From: Polyangiaceae bacterium
GTDB taxonomy: Bacteria; Myxococcota_A; Polyangia; Polyangiales; Polyangiaceae
Length of the DNA stretch: 64,000 nucleotides
Assembly: GCA_015075635.1 (NCBI GenBank)
Contig: JABTUA010000002.1
Coordinates: 2,236,708-2,300,707 of the forward strand
Direction: 5' to 3'
In this document: positions 28,107 through 37,470 of the stretch, piece after piece
How positions within the stretch are numbered: position 1 is the stretch's first letter
How the letters are laid out: every line of letters begins with the position of its first letter
Notes under the pieces: model-generated
Database searches by the model: none
What the model saw: the letters and a program-made list of their open reading frames with translations, nothing else
What the model was told of the DNA's origin: nothing
Program-made: the position numbers and the translations under genes

Positions 28107-29396
28107 ATGCTCATGAAGCGTGTCGCGATTGGTGTGCTCACCTGTCTACTGGCTGCGTGCGGCTCGGATGACGACGGCGGCGGAAGTAGTGGAACCGGCG
28201 GCAGCGGCGCGACCGGTGGCAGCGGCGCGACCGGCGGCAGCGGCGCGACCGGCGGCAGCGGCGCGACCGGCGGCAGCGGCGCGACTGGTGGCAGCGGTGC
28301 GACCGGTGGCAGCGGCGGCTCAGCCGGAAGTGGCGGCACGGGCGGCGGCAGCGGCGGCGCTGCCGGCAGCGGCGGCGCGGCCGGCGGCGGCGGCGCGGCC
28401 GGCAGCGGAGGAACGGGCGGCGGCACGGGAGGAACGGGCGGAACGGCCACCGGCGGGACCGGTGGTACCGCGACCGGCGGGACCGGCGGCACCGCGACCG
28501 GCGGGACCGGTGGCACGGGGGGCTCCAATCCCAACGCCGCCGCCGCGGACGAGGTGGGGGTGCTCTTCTACCAATCGAGCAACGGCGCCAACAGCTTGCG
28601 CTGGGTGAAGATCGACGGCTCGCAGCGCACGGCGGCGAGCTTCCCGTTCAGCAGCGGCTGGGCGACGGTGACCAGCGTGAAGAAGCTCGCGGGCGCTGGC
28701 GCCGAGCTCGTCTTCCACAACTCGTACACCGGGGTGACGGCCAACGTCGCGATCGCCAACGACACGACTTCGAGCCAGAAGAACAACACGACCTTCGTCA
28801 CCACGACCTACGACCGCGCGACGAAGGCAGCCGAAGGGGACATCCTCTTCTACACCAATACGAGCGGTAAGTGGATCTCGGGAGGTTGGGGCGCGACGGA
28901 CTGGGCCCTGAAGCAGCAGGGCTTCCTCTCCGCCTCGAGCTACGAGTGGGTGTTCTCGTGCTCCGGCAGCAGTAGCATCTACTTCTACTCGAGCCTCGAC
29001 ACGACCCTGTACCGGCGCGGCTACACCGCCGCGGGGGCTCTGACGGATCTGGGCTCCGCCGGCCAGCTCGCGGTCGATGCCTCCACTCTGGCGCTCTGCG
29101 CGGATCCTGCGACGTCGCTGCTCTTCTCCTACGTCGGGACGACGGGCGCCGGGCGCCTCCAGCGCTGGCCCGCCAGCAGCTCGAGCGACATCTTCAACCA
29201 CCCCTTCCCCGCCGGGACCTTCGCGACCGGGTACACGCGCGTGGTCGCCCTGCGCAACGGGCTGGTGCTCTTCTACAAGACGGACGGCTCCGGGGTCGTG
29301 GGCTCGCTCGCCACGACCACCCCGTATTGGGCTCAGCTCAAGTCCTTCCCGGCCGGGACGTTCCCTGCGTCCGCCGATGTCGTGACGGCGCTCTGA
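28107..29396 (+). CDS. Gly-rich repeat lipoprotein with beta-propeller-like domain
   Basis: This is a 429-residue lipoprotein: signal peptide MLMKRVAIGVLTCLLAAC, then a Gly/Ala/Ser/Thr region from about residue 25 to 140 that includes six exact GGSGAT hexapeptides (31-66). About 285 residues of aromatic-rich beta sequence follow (VGVLFYQSSNGANSLRWVKIDG, GDILFYTNTSGKWISGGWG, SLLFSYVGTTGAGRLQRW). The repeated F/L-Y-x(2-6)-G strands suggest a propeller or tachylectin-like fold. The ATG at 28107 has GGAGG four bases upstream; the ATG at 28113 is also possible. It is probably surface exposed on a flexible stalk. Function unknown. Confidence 0.83.
   Translation: MLMKRVAIGVLTCLLAACGSDDDGGGSSGTGGSGATGGSGATGGSGATGGSGATGGSGATGGSGATGGSGGSAGSGGTGGGSGGAAGSGGAAGGGGAAGSGGTGGGTGGTGGTATGGTGGTATGGTGGTATGGTGGTGGSNPNAAAADEVGVLFYQSSNGANSLRWVKIDGSQRTAASFPFSSGWATVTSVKKLAGAGAELVFHNSYTGVTANVAIANDTTSSQKNNTTFVTTTYDRATKAAEGDILFYTNTSGKWISGGWGATDWALKQQGFLSASSYEWVFSCSGSSSIYFYSSLDTTLYRRGYTAAGALTDLGSAGQLAVDASTLALCADPATSLLFSYVGTTGAGRLQRWPASSSSDIFNHPFPAGTFATGYTRVVALRNGLVLFYKTDGSGVVGSLATTTPYWAQLKSFPAGTFPASADVVTAL
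28197..28304 (+). repeat. Six in-frame 18-bp repeats (GGSGAT)
   Basis: The unit GGCGGCAGCGGCGCGACC occurs six times in tandem with a few third-base changes, followed by looser Gly/Ser codon repeats to about 28520. The unit is a multiple of three, so copy-number change would alter linker length but not frame. Confidence 0.8.
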
Positions 29397-29404
29397 GCCT
29401 GGGC

Positions 29405-29439
29405 GCTCGCCGGCCGCGCCCGCAGCGTGGCCGGCGAGC
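29405..29439 (+). terminator. Strong hairpin after the repeat lipoprotein
   Basis: Perfect 11-bp arms (GCTCGCCGGCC and its complement) around a 13-nt loop begin 9 bp after the stop codon. There is no T-run, so it would be a Rho-dependent or GC-only type terminator or an mRNA-stabilising stem. Confidence 0.5.
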
Positions 29440-29485
29440 AGGCCAGGCCCTCGTGATAGAGTGGGCTGAGCTGTCGGGGTCTGCC

Positions 29486-30067
29486 ATGAGCGCGCCGAGT
29501 GCCAGCGTCGATGCCTTCGTGAGCCGCGCCAAGACGTGGCGACACGAAATCCAGAAGCTTCGGGCCATCCTCCTGGCCTCGGGGCTCGACGAGGACCTGA
29601 AGTGGGGGAAGCCGTGCTTCTCGTTCGAGGGGAAGAACGTCGCCATCATCCAACCGTTCAAGGCGCATTGCTCCCTGATGTTCTTCAAGGGTGCGCTGCT
29701 CGAGGATCCGCACGGGCTGCTCCGCAGCCAGGGTGAGAACACCCAGTCCGCGAGGCGTCTCGAGTTCACCAGCGAGGCGCAGATCACGAGGCGCGTGCTG
29801 AGCGACTACGTGAAACGAGCCATCGCGGTCGAGAAAGCCGGGCTCCGGGTCGATTTCAAGGCGAAACGCGAGCTCGTGCTCCCGGAGGAGCTGACGAAGG
29901 TCTTGAAGAGTGATCGCCGGCTGGCGAAGGCCTTCGACTCGTTGACCCCCGGACGACGGCGGGCCTACGTGATGCACTTCACGAGCGCGAAACAGTCTCA
30001 GACGCGAAGCGCGCGGATCACGAAGTGCATCCCCCAGATCCTGGCTGGCAAGGGCCTGAACGACTGA
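29486..30067 (+). CDS. YdeI/DUF1801-type protein
   Basis: The 193-residue product starts at the ATG at 29486 (MSAPSASVDAFV). The N-terminal 120 residues (LRAILLASGLDEDLKWGKPCFSFEGKNVAII, HCSLMFFKGALLED) match the DUF1801/YdhG fold. The C-terminus (LPEELTKVLKSDRRLAKAFDSLTPGRRRAYVMHFTSAKQ) matches the bacteriocin-protection YdeI/OmdA segment. Proteins of this combination are widespread, and the biochemical role is not established; YdeI family members have been tied to cationic peptide resistance. It has no export signal. It follows a terminator-like hairpin, so it probably has its own promoter, and it converges with the radical SAM gene. Confidence 0.88.
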   Translation: MSAPSASVDAFVSRAKTWRHEIQKLRAILLASGLDEDLKWGKPCFSFEGKNVAIIQPFKAHCSLMFFKGALLEDPHGLLRSQGENTQSARRLEFTSEAQITRRVLSDYVKRAIAVEKAGLRVDFKAKRELVLPEELTKVLKSDRRLAKAFDSLTPGRRRAYVMHFTSAKQSQTRSARITKCIPQILAGKGLND

Positions 30068-30115
30068 TTCGGCTCCGAGTGGCTGCGCTCGACCGGCGCG
30101 CCCACGCCACCTCGA

Positions 30116-32410
30116 TCACTCGATGATCACGTGCTCCGGGCAGACCTCGAAGCTGGCGAGGCAGGGGAAGCGGAGGCCAGCGAGCACCCGACGGATGCAC
30201 TTCGCCTGCTCGGGGAGGCCGCCGTCCACCCGCTGCACGCGACCCTGGGCGTCGAGCACGATGCGCACCGCGGGGCTCATGCCCATCACCGCGCACCTCG
30301 CGACGGCGTTGGCCGCCGCCTGCGCGTCGGTCTGACCCTTGCCGCTCACGCCGAAGGTGAGCGTGGTGCCGTCGCTCTCGGTGCAGCGGGCGGCGCGCCC
30401 TGCCAGGGCCTGCCCCACCTTCTGTGGATCGCTCCGCTCCCGCACGCGGCACAGGCGCCCCGGGCCCGCCAGGCTGCCGAGGCCCAGGCTCGCGCTGGGC
30501 GGCTCACCGAGCGAGACGTTCCCGCTGAAGCAGGCATCTCGGGCCCGGACCACGCGCAAGGCGTCTTGCACCAGCCTCTCGCGCTCGACCGACGAGCAGA
30601 CGTTGGCGGGCGCGGTGCTCGTGTCCGCGGCGTCCGGGTAGCTCAGCTCCTCGCTCGGGACGCTGGCGTCGGCGACGACCTCCGGGCCCGCCGGCGCGGC
30701 GGGCGCCTCGGCCGTGTCGGCGGCGAGCTCCGTCGGCGCGACGCTGGGGCCCGCTGCTTCGCGCGCGCAGGCCGCGGCCAGCACGAAGCTCACCACGGAG
30801 GTCGCAGCGGCGCGCATCGGCGCGAAGGGCCGGCGGCAGCCGAGCTCCGCCTCGACGGCAGCGAGCTCCGCCTCGATCTCGCCGACCTGCGGGCGCAGGG
30901 CCCGCACCAGCGGCGCCGCCTCGGCGAATCCGCCGCCGGACAGCGCCAGGTCGAGCGCGCGGCGGTAGGCGTCCACGTACACGCGGTTGACCCGCGCCCG
31001 GGCTCGCTCGATGCGCGTGACGAGCCTGGGATCCACGCGCTCGGCTCGGAGCCGCCGCGCCAACGACACGGCCAGAAATGCGTCATGGGTGCGAAACGCC
31101 ACGCTGTAGTCCCAGAACGCCTCGGCGCGCAGGCGCATGAAGATCTCCGCGAAGCGCTCCACGCGCGGATCGGCGAACGTGTAGCCGTACCGGAGCGGGT
31201 TGCCGATGAGCCGGCCCGCCTCGAGCAGCGTCCGGTGGAGCCGCGTGCCGTGGTAGACCATCATGCGCGTCGCCTCGAACACCCCTCGCGGCACGCGTTC
31301 GAGCAGGTCGATGCCGCGCGCGATGGTCTCGGGGGTCGAGTACGGGTTCACCAGCATCAGGTTGGAGACCGTCACCACGCCCAGATCGGCGAGCTCTCCG
31401 AGCAGCGCGAGGTCACGCTCGCCCGGTGGTCTACGCCCGAAACGCTGGCCCTCTTCGGGCGTCGCCAGCTCGAGCCCCACGAACACGCGGACCAGGCCGA
31501 GGTCGGCAAAGGCCCGCGCCACGGCCGGCGTCACGCGATCGGCCCGCAGCATGGTGCCGATGCCGAACGCCCCGAGCTCGCGCTCGCGGAGCGCCTGCTT
31601 CCAGCGCCGGAGGTAGTCGAGCGCCTCGGGCTCCTCGTAGGGCAAGAGGTGCTCGTCCACGAAGTAGAAGTAGCGGACGCCCCGCTCGTGCCAGAGCTCC
31701 GCCATCTCGTCCGAGACAGCATCGATCTCGCGCCGCCGCACTCCCCCCACGCCGGACCGCGTGAGCGCCTCCTTGGCCAGCCCGGCGCGCACGCCTTCGC
31801 GGCGCTCCAGCGTGTGCAGCGCCGCTGGCCCGCAGTACTGGCAGCGGCCGAGGCAGCCCCGCGACGCGGCGATGTGCGCCGCCTTGTGGCCCAGGATCTC
31901 GGGCAGCTCGTCGCGTAGCGGCCGCAAGGAGAGCGGAGTCAACACGTCCGCGGGCTCGCCGTCACCCTCTCGGGTGGTCACACCGGCGGTGCCCTCCACG
32001 CTCCGACCGGCGAGCGAACGCCGCACGATCTCCACGAGGGGCCCCTCCCCCGCGAAGCGCACCACGCTGTCGAGCCAGGGGTGCCGCTCGAGCAGCCAGT
32101 CGCGGGCCAGCGTCGCGAACTGACCTCCGGCGGTGACGTGACCCGAGTAGCCCGAGCGGTGGAGCGCCTCGCCCAGCGCCAGTGGCAAGAGCGCCGACCC
32201 GCCGTCCGCCAGCGACAGGCCCACCACGGCCGGCGGGTGGTCGCTGATGGCCGTCAGGGCCCGCTCGAGCTCGAGCGCGTCGTTCACGTAGTGACGCTCG
32301 GCGCGAAAGCCCGCGTGCTCCAGCGCCGAGGCGAGGTAGCCGAGCCCGAGGTTCTCGTTGTGCTCCAGCCGGCGCCCAACCAACGCGAGGCGCGCGCCTC
32401 CAGCGGACAT
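30116..32410 (-). CDS. B12-binding radical SAM protein fused in frame to an export-type C-terminal domain
   Basis: The 764-residue frame has two parts. Residues 1-530 are a radical SAM enzyme: a cobalamin-binding-like N-terminal domain (LGLGYLASALEHAGF, VVGLSLADGGSALLPLALGEAL), then the cluster cysteines C186, C190 and C193 (CLGRCQYC), GIGTMLRADRVTP, VFVGLELATPEEG and LMLVNPYSTPETI. Residues of about 532-764 begin with a hydrophobic stretch like a signal or lipoprotein peptide (MRAAATSVVSFVLAAACA), continue with an Ala/Pro/Glu linker, and end in a domain with several cysteines. No stop separates the parts. An internal ATG at 30817 could start the second part alone, but no Shine-Dalgarno is visible before it. 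The substrate is unknown. Confidence 0.85.
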   Translation of the reverse strand: MSAGGARLALVGRRLEHNENLGLGYLASALEHAGFRAERHYVNDALELERALTAISDHPPAVVGLSLADGGSALLPLALGEALHRSGYSGHVTAGGQFATLARDWLLERHPWLDSVVRFAGEGPLVEIVRRSLAGRSVEGTAGVTTREGDGEPADVLTPLSLRPLRDELPEILGHKAAHIAASRGCLGRCQYCGPAALHTLERREGVRAGLAKEALTRSGVGGVRRREIDAVSDEMAELWHERGVRYFYFVDEHLLPYEEPEALDYLRRWKQALRERELGAFGIGTMLRADRVTPAVARAFADLGLVRVFVGLELATPEEGQRFGRRPPGERDLALLGELADLGVVTVSNLMLVNPYSTPETIARGIDLLERVPRGVFEATRMMVYHGTRLHRTLLEAGRLIGNPLRYGYTFADPRVERFAEIFMRLRAEAFWDYSVAFRTHDAFLAVSLARRLRAERVDPRLVTRIERARARVNRVYVDAYRRALDLALSGGGFAEAAPLVRALRPQVGEIEAELAAVEAELGCRRPFAPMRAAATSVVSFVLAAACAREAAGPSVAPTELAADTAEAPAAPAGPEVVADASVPSEELSYPDAADTSTAPANVCSSVERERLVQDALRVVRARDACFSGNVSLGEPPSASLGLGSLAGPGRLCRVRERSDPQKVGQALAGRAARCTESDGTTLTFGVSGKGQTDAQAAANAVARCAVMGMSPAVRIVLDAQGRVQRVDGGLPEQAKCIRRVLAGLRFPCLASFEVCPEHVIIE

Positions 32411-32437
32411 GACTCACCTCCTGTCGGAAGGAGTAAG

Positions 32438-33349
32438 ATGCGCCCGAGCCATGCCCGAGCCGATCGTGCTCCTGGAAGAGATTCTGCCAAAGGACCCGCG
32501 GGCGGAGCGGCGCAAAATGTACCGGACCCAGCGGTGAGCGGCGCAGCGCAGCGCAGCGATCGGTTCTGGCTGGAGGCCGCGCTGCTGGTCGCGACGCTGG
32601 TCGGTGGCGCGGTGCTTCGCTACTGGCTGTCGACCGCGGTGCCCTTCGACGCGGGCGAGATCGCCATCCTGGAGGATGCGACGGATCCGGAGCGAGCGAT
32701 GCGGGTTCCGTTCATCATGATGAACGGCGTCGCGTTGTTCGTGCTCTACGTGGTGGTGCGGCGCAGCGCAGGCGTGGGCGCGGCCTTCGCCGCACAGCTG
32801 GCCCTGCAAGGCAGCCTCGCCTTCCAGCTCGAGGCGCTGCGCGTGAGCTGGATCACGCCGGCGCTCCTCGTCGCGCTGCTCGTGCTGGCCTACTTGCGGC
32901 TGAATCGGCCCGCGAAGCGCCTGCCAGCGCGGCTCGACAAGGTGCTGATCGGCGGGGCGCTGCTGCTGTCGCTGCGCCAGCTCGAGCTCCTGGTCACCTT
33001 GCCGGGACGGCTGGCCGAGATCCGGCGAACCAGCGCCGCCGACCCGAGCGCGCTCGCCGAGAGTCTCGTGGCCTGCGGCGGGGCCGACGAGCTCCCGATC
33101 GAGCGCTTCCGCGAATGCCGCATCGCCTGGCCGGTCGCGCGCTCGGTCGTGCAACAAGAGGCGCTGTGGGAGCACCAGCGCCGGCTGGGCAAGGACGCTC
33201 GCAGCGTCGCGTCGCCCGGCGCCGCGCTCGCCGACGTGCCCGCGGGCTCGGTGGTGCTGCTCGACCGTCGCGGCGCCGGCTTCATCGTCGTCCCGGAGGG
33301 CCCCTTGGCGACGACGGCCCGCCGCGTGCTCTCGAGCGATGGCCGCTGA
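32438..33349 (+). CDS. Multi-pass membrane protein of unknown function
   Basis: The product is 303 residues from the ATG at 32438, which has AAGGAG four bases upstream. A shorter form from the GTG at 32534 is possible. The first 35 residues are polar. About five hydrophobic helices follow (WLEAALLVATLVGGAVLRYWL, FIMMNGVALFVLYVVV, AAFAAQLALQGSLAF, ITPALLVALLVLAYL, VLIGGALLLSL). The last 110 residues are soluble with a Cys pair (VACGGADELP, FRECRIAWP). The layout suggests a truncated glycosyltransferase-39-like or phospholipid-synthesis membrane scaffold, but no motif proves it. It is divergent from the radical SAM gene, with only 27 bp between the starts. Confidence 0.75.
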   Translation: MRPSHARADRAPGRDSAKGPAGGAAQNVPDPAVSGAAQRSDRFWLEAALLVATLVGGAVLRYWLSTAVPFDAGEIAILEDATDPERAMRVPFIMMNGVALFVLYVVVRRSAGVGAAFAAQLALQGSLAFQLEALRVSWITPALLVALLVLAYLRLNRPAKRLPARLDKVLIGGALLLSLRQLELLVTLPGRLAEIRRTSAADPSALAESLVACGGADELPIERFRECRIAWPVARSVVQQEALWEHQRRLGKDARSVASPGAALADVPAGSVVLLDRRGAGFIVVPEGPLATTARRVLSSDGR

Positions 33350-33397
33350 GCGTCCGGCTCTCCCCAGAGCGTCGAGGGTGAGGTAGCGTGCTCCGCC

Positions 33398-35010
<1,613 letters not shown>

Positions 35011-35014
<4 letters not shown>

Positions 35015-36990
35015 GGCGTGATGCAGGCCGGATCGTAGAGCGACACGTCGTCCACGCTGAACCCGCCTCCGTCGAAGGCGCCCGACTGCGGGATCGAGTA
35101 GCAGAAACGCACGCGGAAGGTCGTGGTCTTGTACGCCGTGACGTCGAACGACTGAAGCGTCCAGGACGAGTCGTTGATGCAGGCCGCCGAGCCTGTGGAC
35201 CAGATCTGCGTCCAGGCGCCGCCGCCGTTGCTGCTCACGTCGACGTGGCTGACCATGTACGGGCTGTAGTCCGCGTGCAGGTGGCGGTAGTAGGCCAGGC
35301 TCACGGCCCCCGTCTCCGTGGACAGGTTGATGTTGGGGCTGGTCATGCAGTAGTCGCCGTGCTGCGCGGTGCCCGTGCAGCCGCCGATCACCACACCGGC
35401 GAGGCCGTTGTCGTTGGTCGAGGTGTGGTCGGAGCTCGGGTCGTTGCCGCCGCAACTGCCGTTGCCGCAGCTCGAGCTCTGCGCCGCGCCGATCTGCCAC
35501 TGGTTGCCCAGCGTCCAGCCGGCGTTGTTGTCGGAGAAGTCCTCGAAGAAGCGCCGCGACTTCGGCACGTGGCTGAGCCCGCCGAAGGTGCTGCACGTGT
35601 CGATCGTACAGGCATTGCCGTCGCTGGTGGGGAGCTGCGCGAACTGCGCGCCGCTCGCCGTGTTGCAGGTCATGGTCGTGCACTGATCGGCGTCCGTCTT
35701 CACCGGTGAAGAGACGATCGCGAGGTCGTCCAGGGTCCAGCCGCCGACGCTGTAGACCTGGCCGTTGCCGACGTCGAAGCCGAAGCGCACCTTGAACTGC
35801 GGGTTCTTGTACGCCGACACGTCGAACGACATCGGGTACCAGCCCATACCCCGGGGGGGCGCGTCGATCAGGAACTGCGGAGACGGCTGGCTCAAGGTGT
35901 TCCAGATCACGGTCCACGCCGAGCCGTTCCAGACCTCGATGCGGCTGCGCATGTAGGGGTTGTAGTCGGCGTTCAGCCAGCGCCAGAAGCGCAGCTCGAC
36001 GGACGCGCCGGGCGTGGCCTTGGTGGTGTCCACGGCCGGGCTCTCCAGGTAGTAGAAGCCGTGGACGTTCTTCGACGGGAAGCCGCCGATCACCACGCCG
36101 GCCACGCCGTTGTCGGCGCTCGGGCTGTGATCGCTCCCCGGATCGTTGCCGCCGAGCGCCGCGCCGGACGAGGCCACCGCGGGCTTGATCTCCCACTCCG
36201 TTCCCAGCGTCCAACCGGCGGAGTTGTCGCTGAAGTCCTCCTCGAACAGCGTCAGCTCCCCGACGTGGCTCACGCCCGTGGTCGGATCGCACAGATCGAT
36301 GGTGCAGGCATTGTTGTCGTTCACGTCCACCTTCGTGTTCGTGCACGTACCCGCCGCGCACGCGTCCGTGGTGCAGGCGTCGTTGTCGTTGCACTGAGCG
36401 GCGCTGGTGCAGCCACCGCCACCGCCCGTACCACCGGTCGCGCCGCCGCTGCCGCCCGCGCCACCGGTCAGCGTGCCGCCGCTGCCGCCGGTCAGCGTAC
36501 CGCCGCTGCCACCGGTCAGCGTGCCGCCACTGCCGCCGGTCAGCGTGCCGCCGCTGCCGCCGGTCGTGCCGCCGCTGCCGCCGGTCAGCGTGCCGCCGCT
36601 GCCGCCGGTCGTGCCGCCGCTGCCGCCGGTCAGCGTGCCGCCGCTGCCGCCGGTCGTGCCGCCGCTGCCGCCGGTCAGCGTGCCGCCGCTGCCGCCGGTC
36701 GTGCCGCCGCTGCCGCCGGTCACGCTGCCGGCGCTACCACCGGTCACGCTGCCGGCGCTGCCGCCGGTCACGCTGCCGCCGCTGCCGCCGGTCACGCTGC
36801 CGCCGCTACCTCCGGTGACGCCACCGCCAGCCCCGCCGGCGCCGCCACTTACCGAGCCGCCGCTGCCGCCGGTTCCAGCGCCGCCCGTGCCACCGGTGGA
36901 AGTCCCGAACCCGACGTCGTCGTCACCGCCGCACGCCGATAGCCCGATTGTCAGAAGCAAAGCCCCACCCCAGCCGCGGCGCTCGATCAT
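35011..36990 (-). CDS. Large Gly-repeat lipoprotein with two beta-sandwich domains
   Basis: The 659-residue lipoprotein has a signal peptide ending LLLTIGLSAC and GGGAGG-type Shine-Dalgarno support. A Gly/Ser/Thr repeat stalk follows (about residues 30-195; GGSGGT, TLTGGSGG and related units), then a Cys-rich Asn/Asp segment (CTSAAQCNDNDACTTDACAAG) and two homologous domains of about 180 residues. Each domain starts with EDFSDNxAGWTLG and ends in a GGxxxDDxxx strand (GGWTLDDLAIV; GGGFSVDDVSLYD), suggesting a MAM- or jelly-roll-like fold. A short Cys-containing linker joins them. It is probably a surface adhesin or scaffold protein. The stop interlocks with the convergent carboxyltransferase gene. 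Confidence 0.85.
36405..36895 (-). repeat. Gly/Ser/Thr codon repeats in lipoprotein stalk
   Basis: Imperfect tandem repeats encode GGSGGT, TLTGGSGG and SVTGGSGG units, most clearly from 36480 to 36840. Units alternate between 21 and 24 nt, always multiples of three, so unequal exchange would change stalk length without changing frame. Confidence 0.75.
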
Positions 36991-37091
36991 CTCGCCTCCC
37001 GAGTCCTCTGGTGTAGCACAGCTGCCCAGGGCGTCGCACGCGCGCCGCCCTGCGTCAGATCGGGGTGGCTCCGCGTGCTACCTTTCTCGCC

Positions 37092-37463
37092 ATGTCTTCG
37101 ACGCGCGTCCTCTTCCTCGCGTTCACGACGCTCTGCCTCGCGGTGGCCTGCTCCGACAACACCGGCGAGCTCGCGCCAACCGTCGGAGGAGGCAGCGGCG
37201 GCAAGGCCGGCGGCGTTGCTGGCGATGCCGGGGGAAGCAGCGCGGCCGGCGGCAGCGGCGGGGCCGCCGGCTCGGGTGGCTCCGGGACCGGCGGCGCGGT
37301 GGTGAGCGGCGGTGGGACGCAGGGCTTCGGCGGCGCTCCGGGCGGGGGCGGCGTCGCGGGGAGCGACTCGGGCCTGGGCGGCAGCGCCGGCGGCGATGCC
37401 GGCGGCGACGCTGCCAACGACAGCGGCAGCGACGCTTCGGCGGATGCCAGCAGCTCGGACTGA
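37092..37463 (+). CDS. Small Gly/Ala-rich lipoprotein
   Basis: The protein has 123 residues from the ATG at 37092, chosen because the signal peptide (MSSTRVLFLAFTTLCLAVAC) starts there; an upstream GTG at 37065 adds nine unhelpful residues. After the lipobox cysteine nearly all of it is Gly/Ser/Ala with a few Asp, and the tail is SASDxSSSD-like. There is no folded domain, so it may be a spacer or surface-coating lipoprotein, or a decayed relative of the longer stalk lipoproteins nearby. It is divergent from the large lipoprotein at 35011 and converges on the receptor gene 7 bp away. Confidence 0.65.
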   Translation: MSSTRVLFLAFTTLCLAVACSDNTGELAPTVGGGSGGKAGGVAGDAGGSSAAGGSGGAAGSGGSGTGGAVVSGGGTQGFGGAPGGGGVAGSDSGLGGSAGGDAGGDAANDSGSDASADASSSD

Positions 37464-37470
37464 AGTCGCC

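Noticed and set aside
32451..32537. A 28-codon ORF (MPEPIVLLEEILPKD...) overlapping the start of the membrane-protein gene
   Set aside because: The Shine-Dalgarno AAGGAG fits the ATG at 32438 in the other frame (4 nt) rather than this ATG (17 nt). It remains a weak candidate for a leader peptide.
36405..36895. Possible CRISPR-like array or satellite in the lipoprotein stalk region
   Set aside because: The repeats are in frame, multiples of three and without unique spacers; they encode Gly/Ser linkers.
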